NCBI GenBank assembly: GCA_020444515.1
Contig: JAHLKX010000005.1
Span: 186,001 to 250,000, forward strand
DNA from: Bacteroidota bacterium
Lineage (GTDB): Bacteria > Bacteroidota > Bacteroidia > Bacteroidales > JAADJA01
Direction: 5' to 3'
DNA length: 64,000 nucleotides
Shown here: one piece after another, positions 54,451-63,065 of the stretch
Position numbering within the stretch: the first letter of the stretch is position 1
Layout: each line of letters begins with the position of its first letter
Made by a program: the position numbers and the translations under genes
The notes under the pieces: model-generated
Told to the model about the DNA's origin: nothing
Database searches by the model: none
What the model saw: only the letters and a program-made list of their open reading frames with translations

Positions 54451-56166
54451 TCATTCTTTCCAGTCACCATTATCCCGAATCAAATCCACCAGCGCTTCGA
54501 CGGCTTTATCCTCAGGAATACCAATTTTCATGATCTTTTTTCCTTTATAAAGGGTAATCTTTCCCCTGCCGGCACCTACATATCCATAATCTGCATCGGC
54601 CATTTCGCCGGGACCGTTCACGCAACAGCCCATCACGCCAATTCTAAGCCCCTTCAGATGATTCGTCTTTTTTTTGATATCCTGTAAAGTCGATTGGATA
54701 TTGAACAGGGTTCGGCCACAAGAGGGACAGGCAATGTATTCGGTTTTTGATATTCGTGAGCGGGTGGCTTGCAAAATACCGAAACTTATCTCAGCCAGTT
54801 TTTGATCCGTTGTCATTTTGGAACTGAGCCAGATACCATCTGCTAAACCATCTATCAAAAAGTATCCCAGGTCGGCAGAGGCTTTAATTAACATATCATC
54901 CGTTTCGTTATATCCAAAGCCCTTTTTCAGGATGACGGGTGCCTGATGATTTGCCTCTTTCAGCATGTTAAACCAGGAATATATTGTGTTCAGCAGACTC
55001 ACTTTCTCAAGGTTTAAAATCAGTGGTTCATGGCCCGGATCCATAGCCAGGTATTTCTTTAGTGATATTGGGGAATCGATGAAAACCGGCTGGATTTTAA
55101 AGTTATCTGCAGTGGATTCCAGCAGGCCTGTTTTAAGGTTGAAAAGATAATCAGGAGGATAATTATCGTTGAAAGTTATATCATCTGTCTTATTCAAAAC
55201 AACAACTGGTGGCTGTTCTTCGCCCATCCGATCGATCTTATGGGTTGCTCTCCTCTGGTAGTTCAGAGGGTTAAAGGGTAAGGCAATATCTTCCAGATCA
55301 CTGGTTTTCCCACGCCTCAAGTTGGCTTTTTTCACCAGTTTGAGTGCAACGGGAATTTCAAACTCAGGATCTTCGGTGAGCGAAACTCGCACGGTATCAC
55401 CAATCCCATCCTCTAGCAAGGGTGCAATTCCGGCAGCCGATTTCAACCGACCGTCTTCGGCATCGCCCGCTTCGGTAACGCCTAAATGAATCGGGTAGTT
55501 CATATTTTCTTCCTTCATCCTCTTGACCAAAAGTCGGTTGGCTTGAACCATCACCCGAACATTGCTTGCTTTCATGCTCAGGATGATGTCTTTAAAATCG
55601 AGCTCCTCACACATTTGAATAAATTCCATGGCTGATTCCACCATGCCTTCAGGTGTATCACCATATTTCAAAAGGATACGTTCCGACAGGCTGCCATGAT
55701 TGCTGCCGATTCGCATGGCTACCTTGTTTTGTTTGCATTTATCGATCAGGGGTTTGAGTTTATCACGGATATTATCCAGTTCTGCCTGGTAGTCTTCGTC
55801 GCTGAATTGCATGCGTCCCTTTTTTCGGTCGGTATAGTTACCAGGATTGATCCGAACCTTCTCAACATAGTTGGCAGCTATTTCCGCTGCCTGGGGTTTA
55901 TAGTGAATATCGGCAATAATGGGAACATGGTATCCTTTTTTAGCAAGTTCATCCTTGATCACTTTCAAGTGTTCCGCCTCCTTACCTCCCGGAGCGGTAA
56001 TGCGCACCAGTTCACAACCCGCTTCGATCATTCGGATGGATTGAGACACAGTGGCTTCTGTATCCAGCGTGTTGGTGGAGGTCATCGATTGCACCCTTAC
56101 CGGGTTATCTCCTCCGATAGCTACTTCACCAACATGAACAATTTTCGATTTATAATTGCCGATCAT
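54451..56166 (-). CDS. ispG: 4-hydroxy-3-methylbut-2-enyl diphosphate synthase, long form
   Basis: 571 aa [4Fe-4S] enzyme of the MEP isoprenoid pathway, converting MEcPP to HMBPP. N-terminal TIM barrel (VRVQSMTSTNTLD, ADIHYKPQAAEIAANY, RIGSNHGSLSERIL), then an insertion of about 200 residues (around 280-470) absent in the E. coli form of about 370 aa, then the cluster domain with CPSCGRTLFN and GVMGCCVNGPGEMADADYG. The longer form is shared with Bacteroidota and plants. 87 bases upstream of porZ on the same strand. Confidence 0.96.
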   Translation of the reverse strand: MIGNYKSKIVHVGEVAIGGDNPVRVQSMTSTNTLDTEATVSQSIRMIEAGCELVRITAPGGKEAEHLKVIKDELAKKGYHVPIIADIHYKPQAAEIAANYVEKVRINPGNYTDRKKGRMQFSDEDYQAELDNIRDKLKPLIDKCKQNKVAMRIGSNHGSLSERILLKYGDTPEGMVESAMEFIQMCEELDFKDIILSMKASNVRVMVQANRLLVKRMKEENMNYPIHLGVTEAGDAEDGRLKSAAGIAPLLEDGIGDTVRVSLTEDPEFEIPVALKLVKKANLRRGKTSDLEDIALPFNPLNYQRRATHKIDRMGEEQPPVVVLNKTDDITFNDNYPPDYLFNLKTGLLESTADNFKIQPVFIDSPISLKKYLAMDPGHEPLILNLEKVSLLNTIYSWFNMLKEANHQAPVILKKGFGYNETDDMLIKASADLGYFLIDGLADGIWLSSKMTTDQKLAEISFGILQATRSRISKTEYIACPSCGRTLFNIQSTLQDIKKKTNHLKGLRIGVMGCCVNGPGEMADADYGYVGAGRGKITLYKGKKIMKIGIPEDKAVEALVDLIRDNGDWKE

Positions 56167-56186
56167 GATTTTAAAATTATACCAAC

Positions 56187-56220
56187 AAAAACAGTCCTAA
56201 AATAGATCAAGACTGTTTTT
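56187..56220 (-). terminator. Terminator of the S9 peptidase gene
   Basis: Stem AAAAACAGTC / GACTGTTTTT with a 14-nt loop and T tracts on both strands. On the minus strand it lies 76 bases past the stop of the S9 peptidase gene and 20 bases before the ispG start. Confidence 0.75.
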
Positions 56221-56296
56221 AATTTACAGGAATCCTGCATTATTTTCAGAAAATCTTTAGGTTCTTCTGCATCGATCTTGATCATGTTTTGGATGA

Positions 56297-58711
56297 TCAA
56301 TCTTTTTTCACATATTTTTCCAGCCAATGATTCATTTCCCAGAGCATATGCAGGATGGATTCTTCAGCACGGTATCCGTGGCTTTCATGCGGTAGCATCA
56401 CCAGACGAGCTGTTCCGCCGAGTCCTTTCATGGCTGCATACATTCTTTCGCTCTGCATGGGGAATGTTCCTGAATTGTTGTCAGCTTCGCCATGGATCAT
56501 CAATAAGGGTTCATTGATTTTATCGGCATGCATAAAGGGTGACATTTCATAATAAATCTCCGGGGCATCCCAGTAGGTCCTTTCCTCAGACTGGAAGCCG
56601 AACGGTGTTAATGTTCTGTTATAAGCTCCGCTTCGTGCAATTCCTGCTGCAAACAGATCGGAGTGCGCCAAAAGGTTGGCCGTCATAAATGCTCCGTAAC
56701 TGTGCCCTCCAATGGCAACCCTTTCGGGATCACCAACCCCCATTTCAGCCAGCTTATCAATGGCTGCTTTGGCATTCATAACCAATTGCTTCCGGAAGGT
56801 GTCGTTGGGTTCTTCGTCGCCTTCACCCACTACCGGCATGCTGGGATCATCGAATACGGCGTAACCTTGTGTAACAAAATAGAGTGGCGACCACCATCCC
56901 AAACGAATAAATTCATATGGAGATCCTTGCACCTGACCAGCTGCATCTGAACTTTTGAATTCAGAGGGATATGCCCACATGATCACAGGAAGAGGTCCAT
57001 CTGCTTTTTTATAATCTGCAGGCATATACAAATCACCTTTGAGGTCAAGACCGTCCTCCCGTTTATATTGAACAACTTGCTTTTCTACTCCCTTGAGTGC
57101 AGGATATGGATCTTTAAAAGCAGTCAATTGGATGAGTTTGTCTTTTTTCAAATCTCTCAAATAATAATTAGGCGGTTGTTCTATAGATTCCCTGCGGGTT
57201 AAAACGAGCATATCCTTCATGTCGATGATCTGGTAGGGGTATTCATAATAAGGTGCTTCGGAACGCCAGAGCTCTTTGGTTTTGCCGTTTTTGAGATTAA
57301 ATTCACGGACAAATGGCCGGTTCCCTTCCGGAGAGGCACCCGTACCTGTTAAATAAAGGGTATTACCTGATTTATCCATCAGCAATACTTCTTCTCCGTA
57401 TTCATTCTGTCGTGTTTGGAAGTTGCCCGGGTCATTGTAACGGTCTTCATAGGAGCGCTCCCAGATAACCGATTTGCTTTCCCGATTTCCAGGTACAAAC
57501 ATACTGGTGATCAATTGCCGGGTGCTCCACCACCACTCATAAGCAATGGCCAGTTCATTATTTCCCCAGGTCATACCGCCTGCTCTGAGTTTGAAGGTAA
57601 TGTCTTCGTTTTTCTCACCATCGAAAGGCGCTTCCAAGAAAAATGCCTGGTCACGAATGTCTACTTCCTTATTCGGATCTCCTTCATCCTGTGCCTCTAT
57701 CCAATAAAGTGTAGCAGGTTTGTCGGCTCGCCAGGTAAAATTGCGGGGGCCGGTGCGGACAGCTCCAAAACCTTTGGGGATATTTTCAGCGACCGGAATT
57801 TCAGCAATTGTTTTTACCGGATTTCCACTCATATCTAAAATGGCGGCTTCCTGCGCAAACCGGCTGTAAGGTACCATATAGGAGTAGGGCCGTACAATTT
57901 GAGTAATAAAAACATATTCACCCGAAGGGGAGGGTGACACCTGGCTATAAATTCCAGGTTCTCCAAAGGGTGTATGTGATTGGTTTTCCAGGTCGATCAG
58001 GAAAAGTTGAGCGGTGGTGTAATAGTCGAACAACGTTTCGTCGTATTGGTTCTGGAGGAGATCCTGGTAAGTCCTGACCGGTGCTTTTTCCCCAGCGCTC
58101 TCCTGTATAACTGGTCCTTTAGGTGCCAGTGGTTCCTGGGGTGCATCACCGCGGTTGGACAATACTGATTTATATAAAATGGTTTCGCTGTTGATCCAAC
58201 GGTAGGGGCGACCGCCCATGGCATCATTGACAACGGCCTCGGTAAGCTTTTTGGCCTCCCCATCATTGATGGATACCATCCACATTTCAATGCCATCGAT
58301 TTTATTGATGGTGAAAACAATCTTTTCTCCGTTCGGAGACCAACTGACATTTTCGATCTGTGGATTCTCAGGCAATCCCGAAACAACAATGTCACGTCCA
58401 TTCAAAACGCTTTTAAAGGATAGTCCGGTATAATTGGAGGAGCGGCTGGATCCATTGGTCCTGGGATTGATCCGTAACCCAGCGATCCTCAGTTCGGGTT
58501 GCGAAAGTTCTTCGATGGATGGGTAACCTGACCTGTCCATGAGGACCATCCAGGTGCCTTCAGGATTAATCGAGACGGCAGGTGTCTGAGGTGCTTTTAC
58601 CAGGTCGGCAATGGCTTTTGGTGGCTCCTGGTAAATGAGATCCGACTGGCAAAATGTTTGGTTCGAAAAGATAAGGAATACAGTAATTGTAAAAAGGATT
58701 ATACGTTTCAT
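56297..58711 (-). CDS. Secreted S9 family (prolyl oligopeptidase-like) peptidase
   Basis: About 804 aa from the ATG at 58711 (MKRIILFTITVFLIFSNQTFCQ), or three residues longer from 58720. Signal peptide followed by an N-terminal seven-bladed propeller (about 30-520: LSWSPNGEKIVFTI-type blades) and a C-terminal alpha/beta hydrolase domain. The catalytic Ser is in GGHSYGAFM, the Asp is in HGEADNNSGTFPMQSERM, and the His in LPHESHGYRAEES. Cleaves peptides, probably after Pro or Ala, in the periplasm or outside. No T9SS tail. Confidence 0.93.
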   Translation of the reverse strand: MKRIILFTITVFLIFSNQTFCQSDLIYQEPPKAIADLVKAPQTPAVSINPEGTWMVLMDRSGYPSIEELSQPELRIAGLRINPRTNGSSRSSNYTGLSFKSVLNGRDIVVSGLPENPQIENVSWSPNGEKIVFTINKIDGIEMWMVSINDGEAKKLTEAVVNDAMGGRPYRWINSETILYKSVLSNRGDAPQEPLAPKGPVIQESAGEKAPVRTYQDLLQNQYDETLFDYYTTAQLFLIDLENQSHTPFGEPGIYSQVSPSPSGEYVFITQIVRPYSYMVPYSRFAQEAAILDMSGNPVKTIAEIPVAENIPKGFGAVRTGPRNFTWRADKPATLYWIEAQDEGDPNKEVDIRDQAFFLEAPFDGEKNEDITFKLRAGGMTWGNNELAIAYEWWWSTRQLITSMFVPGNRESKSVIWERSYEDRYNDPGNFQTRQNEYGEEVLLMDKSGNTLYLTGTGASPEGNRPFVREFNLKNGKTKELWRSEAPYYEYPYQIIDMKDMLVLTRRESIEQPPNYYLRDLKKDKLIQLTAFKDPYPALKGVEKQVVQYKREDGLDLKGDLYMPADYKKADGPLPVIMWAYPSEFKSSDAAGQVQGSPYEFIRLGWWSPLYFVTQGYAVFDDPSMPVVGEGDEEPNDTFRKQLVMNAKAAIDKLAEMGVGDPERVAIGGHSYGAFMTANLLAHSDLFAAGIARSGAYNRTLTPFGFQSEERTYWDAPEIYYEMSPFMHADKINEPLLMIHGEADNNSGTFPMQSERMYAAMKGLGGTARLVMLPHESHGYRAEESILHMLWEMNHWLEKYVKKD

Positions 58712-58720
58712 TATTCTCAT

Positions 58721-59141
58721 TTTTATTTTGAATAGGTAAAAATAGGAAAATTCAGCTTATTCTTCTCCAATCAATATCCTTAATCTAATTATAAATATTG
58801 ATGCCGTTGATGAACAATGAAGTTCAATAGCAATTTATTAATTCTTTCACAATGTGACTTTAAAAAATTGAATGATAATCTTGCAAAAACTCCATCCATG
58901 AAAACCTATATTCGGCTGACATTCATCATTCATCTTTTGGTAGCCATATCTCTAATTTCGTTTAACCGTCAGACTGAAATGCATCTTTCTTTTTTGGAAA
59001 GGACGAGTTTGTCAATAAATTCTAATTTGCTTATTTTTACAGATCAAATCAATGCTTATCCTATTTGAAACAAATTAGGGTAAAAGTAAGACCAATACGT
59101 TATTTTTAAAACATTTGGGGGCTTTCTTCGTAATGTAAAAA
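58721..59141. other. Intergenic stretch with one doubtful small ORF
   Basis: 421 AT-rich bases between the S9 peptidase (minus) and the ATP-grasp gene (plus). Apart from the doubtful 58817-59068 ORF I saw no hairpin terminator, repeat or RNA gene. It probably contains the divergent promoters. Confidence 0.4.
58817..59068 (+). CDS. Doubtful small membrane-like ORF
   Basis: 83 codons, or 56 from the ATG at 58898, which would give MKTYIRLTFIIHLLVAISLISFNR, a plausible signal peptide or single membrane helix. Composition is AT-driven (many S, N, L, I), no promoter is evident and the ending is not like a folded domain. It could be spurious. Confidence 0.25.
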   Translation: MKFNSNLLILSQCDFKKLNDNLAKTPSMKTYIRLTFIIHLLVAISLISFNRQTEMHLSFLERTSLSINSNLLIFTDQINAYPI

Positions 59142-60242
59142 TTGTTTGATATCCCTAAGCAAAGGAATTATTGTAAAATACATCGCCCGTTGAAAGAGAA
59201 AATCGATTTACTCAAGGCTATTTACAGGCCTGATCCCAATCATCGAGGTAAGATTAGGATTACACTGGATCTGTTATCCTGGTTATGGCAAAATCGCGGT
59301 AAGTTTTATTATTTCTATGCCCTTGGGCTGAACAAGCAGGAGAGCCGGATGCAGGATTTTCTTTATCATCCTGAATTTGTTAAACTCCAGAAACAATTTG
59401 ATGTCTCCTACTATGATCCCCTCCTTGAGGATAAGTTTTTATTCGATAGTTTTTTAAAGGGATTGAAAATTCCAACTCCACCGGTTGCAGGGATCATCGA
59501 AAATAAAATGATCCTGTGGCATGGTGCCGGGGAAAAAGTCCCATTGGAAGCGATCCTCAATCGTAACCTGGATGTTTATTGTAAATTGGTATTCTCATGG
59601 GGTGGTAAAAATGTGTTTCGTTTGCAAGTTACAAATGGCCAATTGTTAATCAATGGCGAAGAAACGACTGTGGATGATTTGAAGCTGCAAATCACAGGTG
59701 GTAAATATATCTTGCAGGAAACTGTCAAACAACATCCTGAACTGAATAAATTGAATCCATGGTGTGCAAATACCTTGAGGGTGATTACACTGTCCGATGG
59801 GATTGAACCTGGAATATTGGTGGCGATTTTAAGGGTTGGGATCAATAAAAACTATGTCGATAATGCTTCCAGTGGTAATTTACAGTCGGGCATCGGTTTG
59901 GATAACAGGTTGGCTTTTCCGGGCTCTCAATGGGGCTATCCTCCGAAGTATTTCACCCATCATCCGGATACAGGAGTTGAATTTAAAGGGTTTGAAGTTC
60001 CATACATGAATGAAGTTCGTCAAATGTGCATTGATATTCATCGCTATTTGTCCTATTTTTTTATTATTTCGTGGGATATTGCAATATCCGAAAAAGGACC
60101 TTTGGTTATTGAGGGTAATCCGGTTCCTGATCTGATGCCTATGCAGATGCAAAGTGCAGGTTTCAGAAAAATGGTGCTGGAGTACGCGGAACGATATAAG
60201 AAATTCAGAGCTTCATCCGATCCTGATCGAAAAGAAAAGTAA
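59142..60242 (+). CDS. Sugar-transfer-associated ATP-grasp protein
   Basis: 366 aa read from a TTG codon; an upstream in-frame stop (TAG near 59076) and lack of upstream ATG make TTG the likely start. Conserved ATP-grasp elements: KLVFSWGGKNVFRLQV (nucleotide-binding Lys strand), NTLRVITLSDGIEPG, and EGNPVPDLMPMQMQ (metal-binding end). YPPKYFTHHPDTGVEFKGFE is characteristic of the sugar-transfer group. Such genes are found beside glycan-modifying genes; the exact ligation is unknown. A hexapeptide acyltransferase gene follows 29 bases later. Confidence 0.8.
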   Translation: MFDIPKQRNYCKIHRPLKEKIDLLKAIYRPDPNHRGKIRITLDLLSWLWQNRGKFYYFYALGLNKQESRMQDFLYHPEFVKLQKQFDVSYYDPLLEDKFLFDSFLKGLKIPTPPVAGIIENKMILWHGAGEKVPLEAILNRNLDVYCKLVFSWGGKNVFRLQVTNGQLLINGEETTVDDLKLQITGGKYILQETVKQHPELNKLNPWCANTLRVITLSDGIEPGILVAILRVGINKNYVDNASSGNLQSGIGLDNRLAFPGSQWGYPPKYFTHHPDTGVEFKGFEVPYMNEVRQMCIDIHRYLSYFFIISWDIAISEKGPLVIEGNPVPDLMPMQMQSAGFRKMVLEYAERYKKFRASSDPDRKEK

Positions 60243-60271
60243 TAAATGATTAAAGATTAATACATTAGCAA

Positions 60272-60943
60272 ATGACCCTATACGATTTCGTATATTCGCT
60301 TGGTTATTTTAATCATAAAAGCATCTATTTCAATTTTAAATATTTGCCTTTCCGACAGGCAATCCGCTTTCCACTTTTTGTAAGCTTTCGCACCAAGCTG
60401 ATTGCCACCAAAGGTTCGATCAGAATTAACGGTCCTCTGCATACCGGGATGATCAGGATCGGATTTGGTGAAGTGGGTATCTTTGATAAAAAATATAACC
60501 GTGTTATTTGGGAGGTCAAAGGCGACATTGTTTTTGAGGGCCGGGCATTGTTTAAGTTTGGTTCAAGGATAAGTGTCGGTAAAAATGCACAATTGCAACT
60601 TGGTGAAGGATTTCGTATCTCACCCGACAGTTCGCTGGTGTGTTTCAAAAAAATGAAATTCGGTAATAATGTCCGGATCTCCTGGGAGGTGATCATCATG
60701 GATAATGACTTTCATAAAATCAAAACACTGGATGGAGAATTGCTGAATGAACCGAAAGAAATTATCATCGGAAACAATGTATGGATCGGTATGCGAACAA
60801 CCATTTTAAAAGGAACCCAAATTGGTAACGATGTCATTGTGGGTTCTGGCTCTTTGCTCCACAAGCCTATCAATGGCAATCATCTGATCATTGCCGGAAA
60901 TCCTGCAAAAGTCATTAAAGAAGGTGTCCGCTGGGAGCCATGA
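60272..60943 (+). CDS. Hexapeptide-repeat acyltransferase
   Basis: 223 aa left-handed beta-helix transferase. N-terminal about 45 residues precede repeats (GSIRINGPLHTGMIRIGFGE, KNAQLQLGEGFRI, NNVWIGMRTTILKGTQIG, NDVIVGSGSLL) and the end GNPAKVIKEGVRWEP is the typical transferase coda. Acetylates or acylates sugars of a surface polysaccharide, probably together with the preceding ATP-grasp protein. His residue in MDNDFHKI is a likely catalytic base. Confidence 0.88.
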   Translation: MTLYDFVYSLGYFNHKSIYFNFKYLPFRQAIRFPLFVSFRTKLIATKGSIRINGPLHTGMIRIGFGEVGIFDKKYNRVIWEVKGDIVFEGRALFKFGSRISVGKNAQLQLGEGFRISPDSSLVCFKKMKFGNNVRISWEVIIMDNDFHKIKTLDGELLNEPKEIIIGNNVWIGMRTTILKGTQIGNDVIVGSGSLLHKPINGNHLIIAGNPAKVIKEGVRWEP

Positions 60944-60960
60944 TCAATTCCATTCATCTG

Positions 60961-61584
60961 TTAATCAATGGAATTTAATCCTTCCATTGCCGAAGAGTCA
61001 TTGGGCTTGTACATTAAAACTTTGTTGAAAAGCACCTCGGCCTCACGCAATTTGCCAAGCTTCAGGTTTGTCCAGGCATACATGATCAACCCATCATAAT
61101 CAAAAGGATAGAGATTTACCACCTTTTCAAAATATTTAAGTGCAGAGGTGTAATCTTCATTGCCATAAAATATGGAACCCAACCTATAATTGGCTTTCGT
61201 GTTTTGTGGATCTATTTTGAGAATGTCATTGTATTGCTTTTTAACCTGTTCCCAGTTTCCCATTGCCGATGCCGGGTATACATATCCGAATTTAGCTTCC
61301 AGGGAAAGGGGCTTCAGATCGATGCATCGCTGATAATAGGCGATGGATTCGGTAAAATAACCACCCATGTAATTTAACCATCCCAGTCGAAGGTTGATTT
61401 CGTATGAGTCTTCACTGTATACTTTTTTCATCGATTCTATGGCTTTGGTATATTCACCTGTATATTCCTGAGCGTAACTGTCACTGAATGCCTCCTGGAT
61501 GGCCTTGTAATCTTGCGATTGTATAGTTGAAGTGATCATAAATATACCCAGTAGCAGGGCCATTGATTTCTTTAAATTTTCCAT
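60961..61584 (-). CDS. Exported TPR protein
   Basis: 207 aa. Signal peptide MENLKKSMALLLGIFMITSTIQS. About five TPR units cover residues 30-200 (AIESMKKVYSEDSYEINLRL, SIAYYQRCIDLKPLSLEAKF, NTKANYRLGSIFYGNEDYTS, LKYFEKVVNLYPFDYDGLI). TPRs mediate protein contacts; the partner could be the barrel protein encoded upstream, whose gene overlaps by 13 bases. Periplasmic. Function unknown beyond scaffolding. Confidence 0.85.
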   Translation of the reverse strand: MENLKKSMALLLGIFMITSTIQSQDYKAIQEAFSDSYAQEYTGEYTKAIESMKKVYSEDSYEINLRLGWLNYMGGYFTESIAYYQRCIDLKPLSLEAKFGYVYPASAMGNWEQVKKQYNDILKIDPQNTKANYRLGSIFYGNEDYTSALKYFEKVVNLYPFDYDGLIMYAWTNLKLGKLREAEVLFNKVLMYKPNDSSAMEGLNSID

Positions 61585-63062
61585 GTTATTCCTCCTATAA
61601 ATGATTGATTTTCATAATGAATTGATATAAAAGAAACCGGTTCTGGTTCAAAACCCCTTACCAGCCAACTTTCATACGATAAAAAATGGTATCTGAAAGA
61701 AAATTGTAATTGATCCGACAAAGGTATGATGAAATTTGCTCCGGCTCTGAATTTGATTAAATCACCAGAATTATATACGATGTAACCGTTTGACTCATTG
61801 AGGTTGGTCATTTCGCCGAAGGAAGCAAAGGCTTCCAGCCAAAAATGATCAGTTAGACGGAAACCAACCAATTGATGAACCATATACCTGAATTTCTCCG
61901 ATTGTTTTTCCAAGGCAACTGTAAAACGTGAAATACCATAAAAATTGAGGTTGCCTTTCGGAAACCAGCTAAGCCTCAGATCTCCCTGGTATTGCGTCAA
62001 CCCGTTGAGGTTAGAATAGGATCCTGTAAGTCCAAGGTTGTAAATTAAAAAAGATCTACTCAGGTTCAGGGATGCTATATAGTTGTTGAAAGACGTATCC
62101 CTTTCAGTAATCTCATAAACCATTTTGCTGGATACTGTCTCATGCCATGGTTGCGCCAGATAGGCTTCCTGATAGGCCTGTGTAACAAGATTTTGATAGT
62201 TAATCTGCAGAAAGCTGGCTGCCGGTGTTATGGTAAAACCCCTACCTGCTGCGAATGAAACTGCCCCATAAAGGCTGTTTTGCTTCATATTGTAGCGGTA
62301 ATCGTATCGTTTGAATTGGTGAACATAGATATTTCCCTGGTAAACACCCGGTGGAATAACTTCGGTATAGTGACCTGTTACAACCAGCTCCGGTACCTGT
62401 ATTTGCTGAAGTTTTTGGGTGGTAAGATTCATATAACTCAAAAACACACTGATCCTTTTAGTGAGGTTTAAATCAAAATCTGCCTGAAAAAAGTACTTAT
62501 CATCATTTAAATTTTGTGATGCCCAGACAGTATCCCATCCTGCCAATAAATTCCTCCTTTGGTTGGATTTAATGTTATTGCTTAATGTATAACCTCCTCC
62601 CAAATTAAGCTGGTCAAGGATTTTGAGTTTTTCAGTGCCCAATTTTTCCGATAATTCACCCGGGAAATACCGGCTAACAGCCAGGGCTTCTTTCTGACGA
62701 TTGGAAAAATGATAAGCCAGGTAAAGGTATTCAAGAAGAACCGGGTCGTTTTGGTTCATGGTGAGGGCTTTTTCAAGATGGTGAATAGCCCATAAATAAT
62801 TGGTTTTATTGAACCAGGCGATCCCCATCCTAAGCCTGAGGTAATAGTAATCATGGCCCTGCCGGATTGCTTTTTGTCCCAGCTCTATCAGTTGATCCCA
62901 CTGGCCATTATTGTAGTATTCCAGGGTAGATGTTTCGACGGTCCTGAAGTCCAGCTTCAATTCCTGACTGATGACTGTATTCGAAAGCAATGACATGATC
63001 ATAATCAGGAGGAGGCCCCGACTTGTAAATTCAAATAACCTGTATTTTCTCTTGATCATCAT
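61572..63062 (-). CDS. TPR plus outer-membrane-like beta-rich protein
   Basis: 496 aa. Signal peptide (RGLLLIMIMSLLSNTVISQ). Residues about 40-160 hold two or three TPR-like helices (NNGQWDQLIELGQKAIRQGH, NYLWAIHHLEKALTMNQN), and residues about 170-496 are long alternating strands of barrel type (ISVFLSYMNLTTQKLQQIQ, YNLGLTGSYSNLNGLTQYQ, LQFSFRYHFLSYESWLVRG) ending with GGITWKI, an aromatic C-terminal strand. This TPR + barrel plan resembles YaiO-type proteins. Overlaps the TPR gene; 3 bases after the M23 gene. Role unknown. Confidence 0.75.
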   Translation of the reverse strand: MMIKRKYRLFEFTSRGLLLIMIMSLLSNTVISQELKLDFRTVETSTLEYYNNGQWDQLIELGQKAIRQGHDYYYLRLRMGIAWFNKTNYLWAIHHLEKALTMNQNDPVLLEYLYLAYHFSNRQKEALAVSRYFPGELSEKLGTEKLKILDQLNLGGGYTLSNNIKSNQRRNLLAGWDTVWASQNLNDDKYFFQADFDLNLTKRISVFLSYMNLTTQKLQQIQVPELVVTGHYTEVIPPGVYQGNIYVHQFKRYDYRYNMKQNSLYGAVSFAAGRGFTITPAASFLQINYQNLVTQAYQEAYLAQPWHETVSSKMVYEITERDTSFNNYIASLNLSRSFLIYNLGLTGSYSNLNGLTQYQGDLRLSWFPKGNLNFYGISRFTVALEKQSEKFRYMVHQLVGFRLTDHFWLEAFASFGEMTNLNESNGYIVYNSGDLIKFRAGANFIIPLSDQLQFSFRYHFLSYESWLVRGFEPEPVSFISIHYENQSFIGGITWKI

Positions 63063-63065
63063 GTT

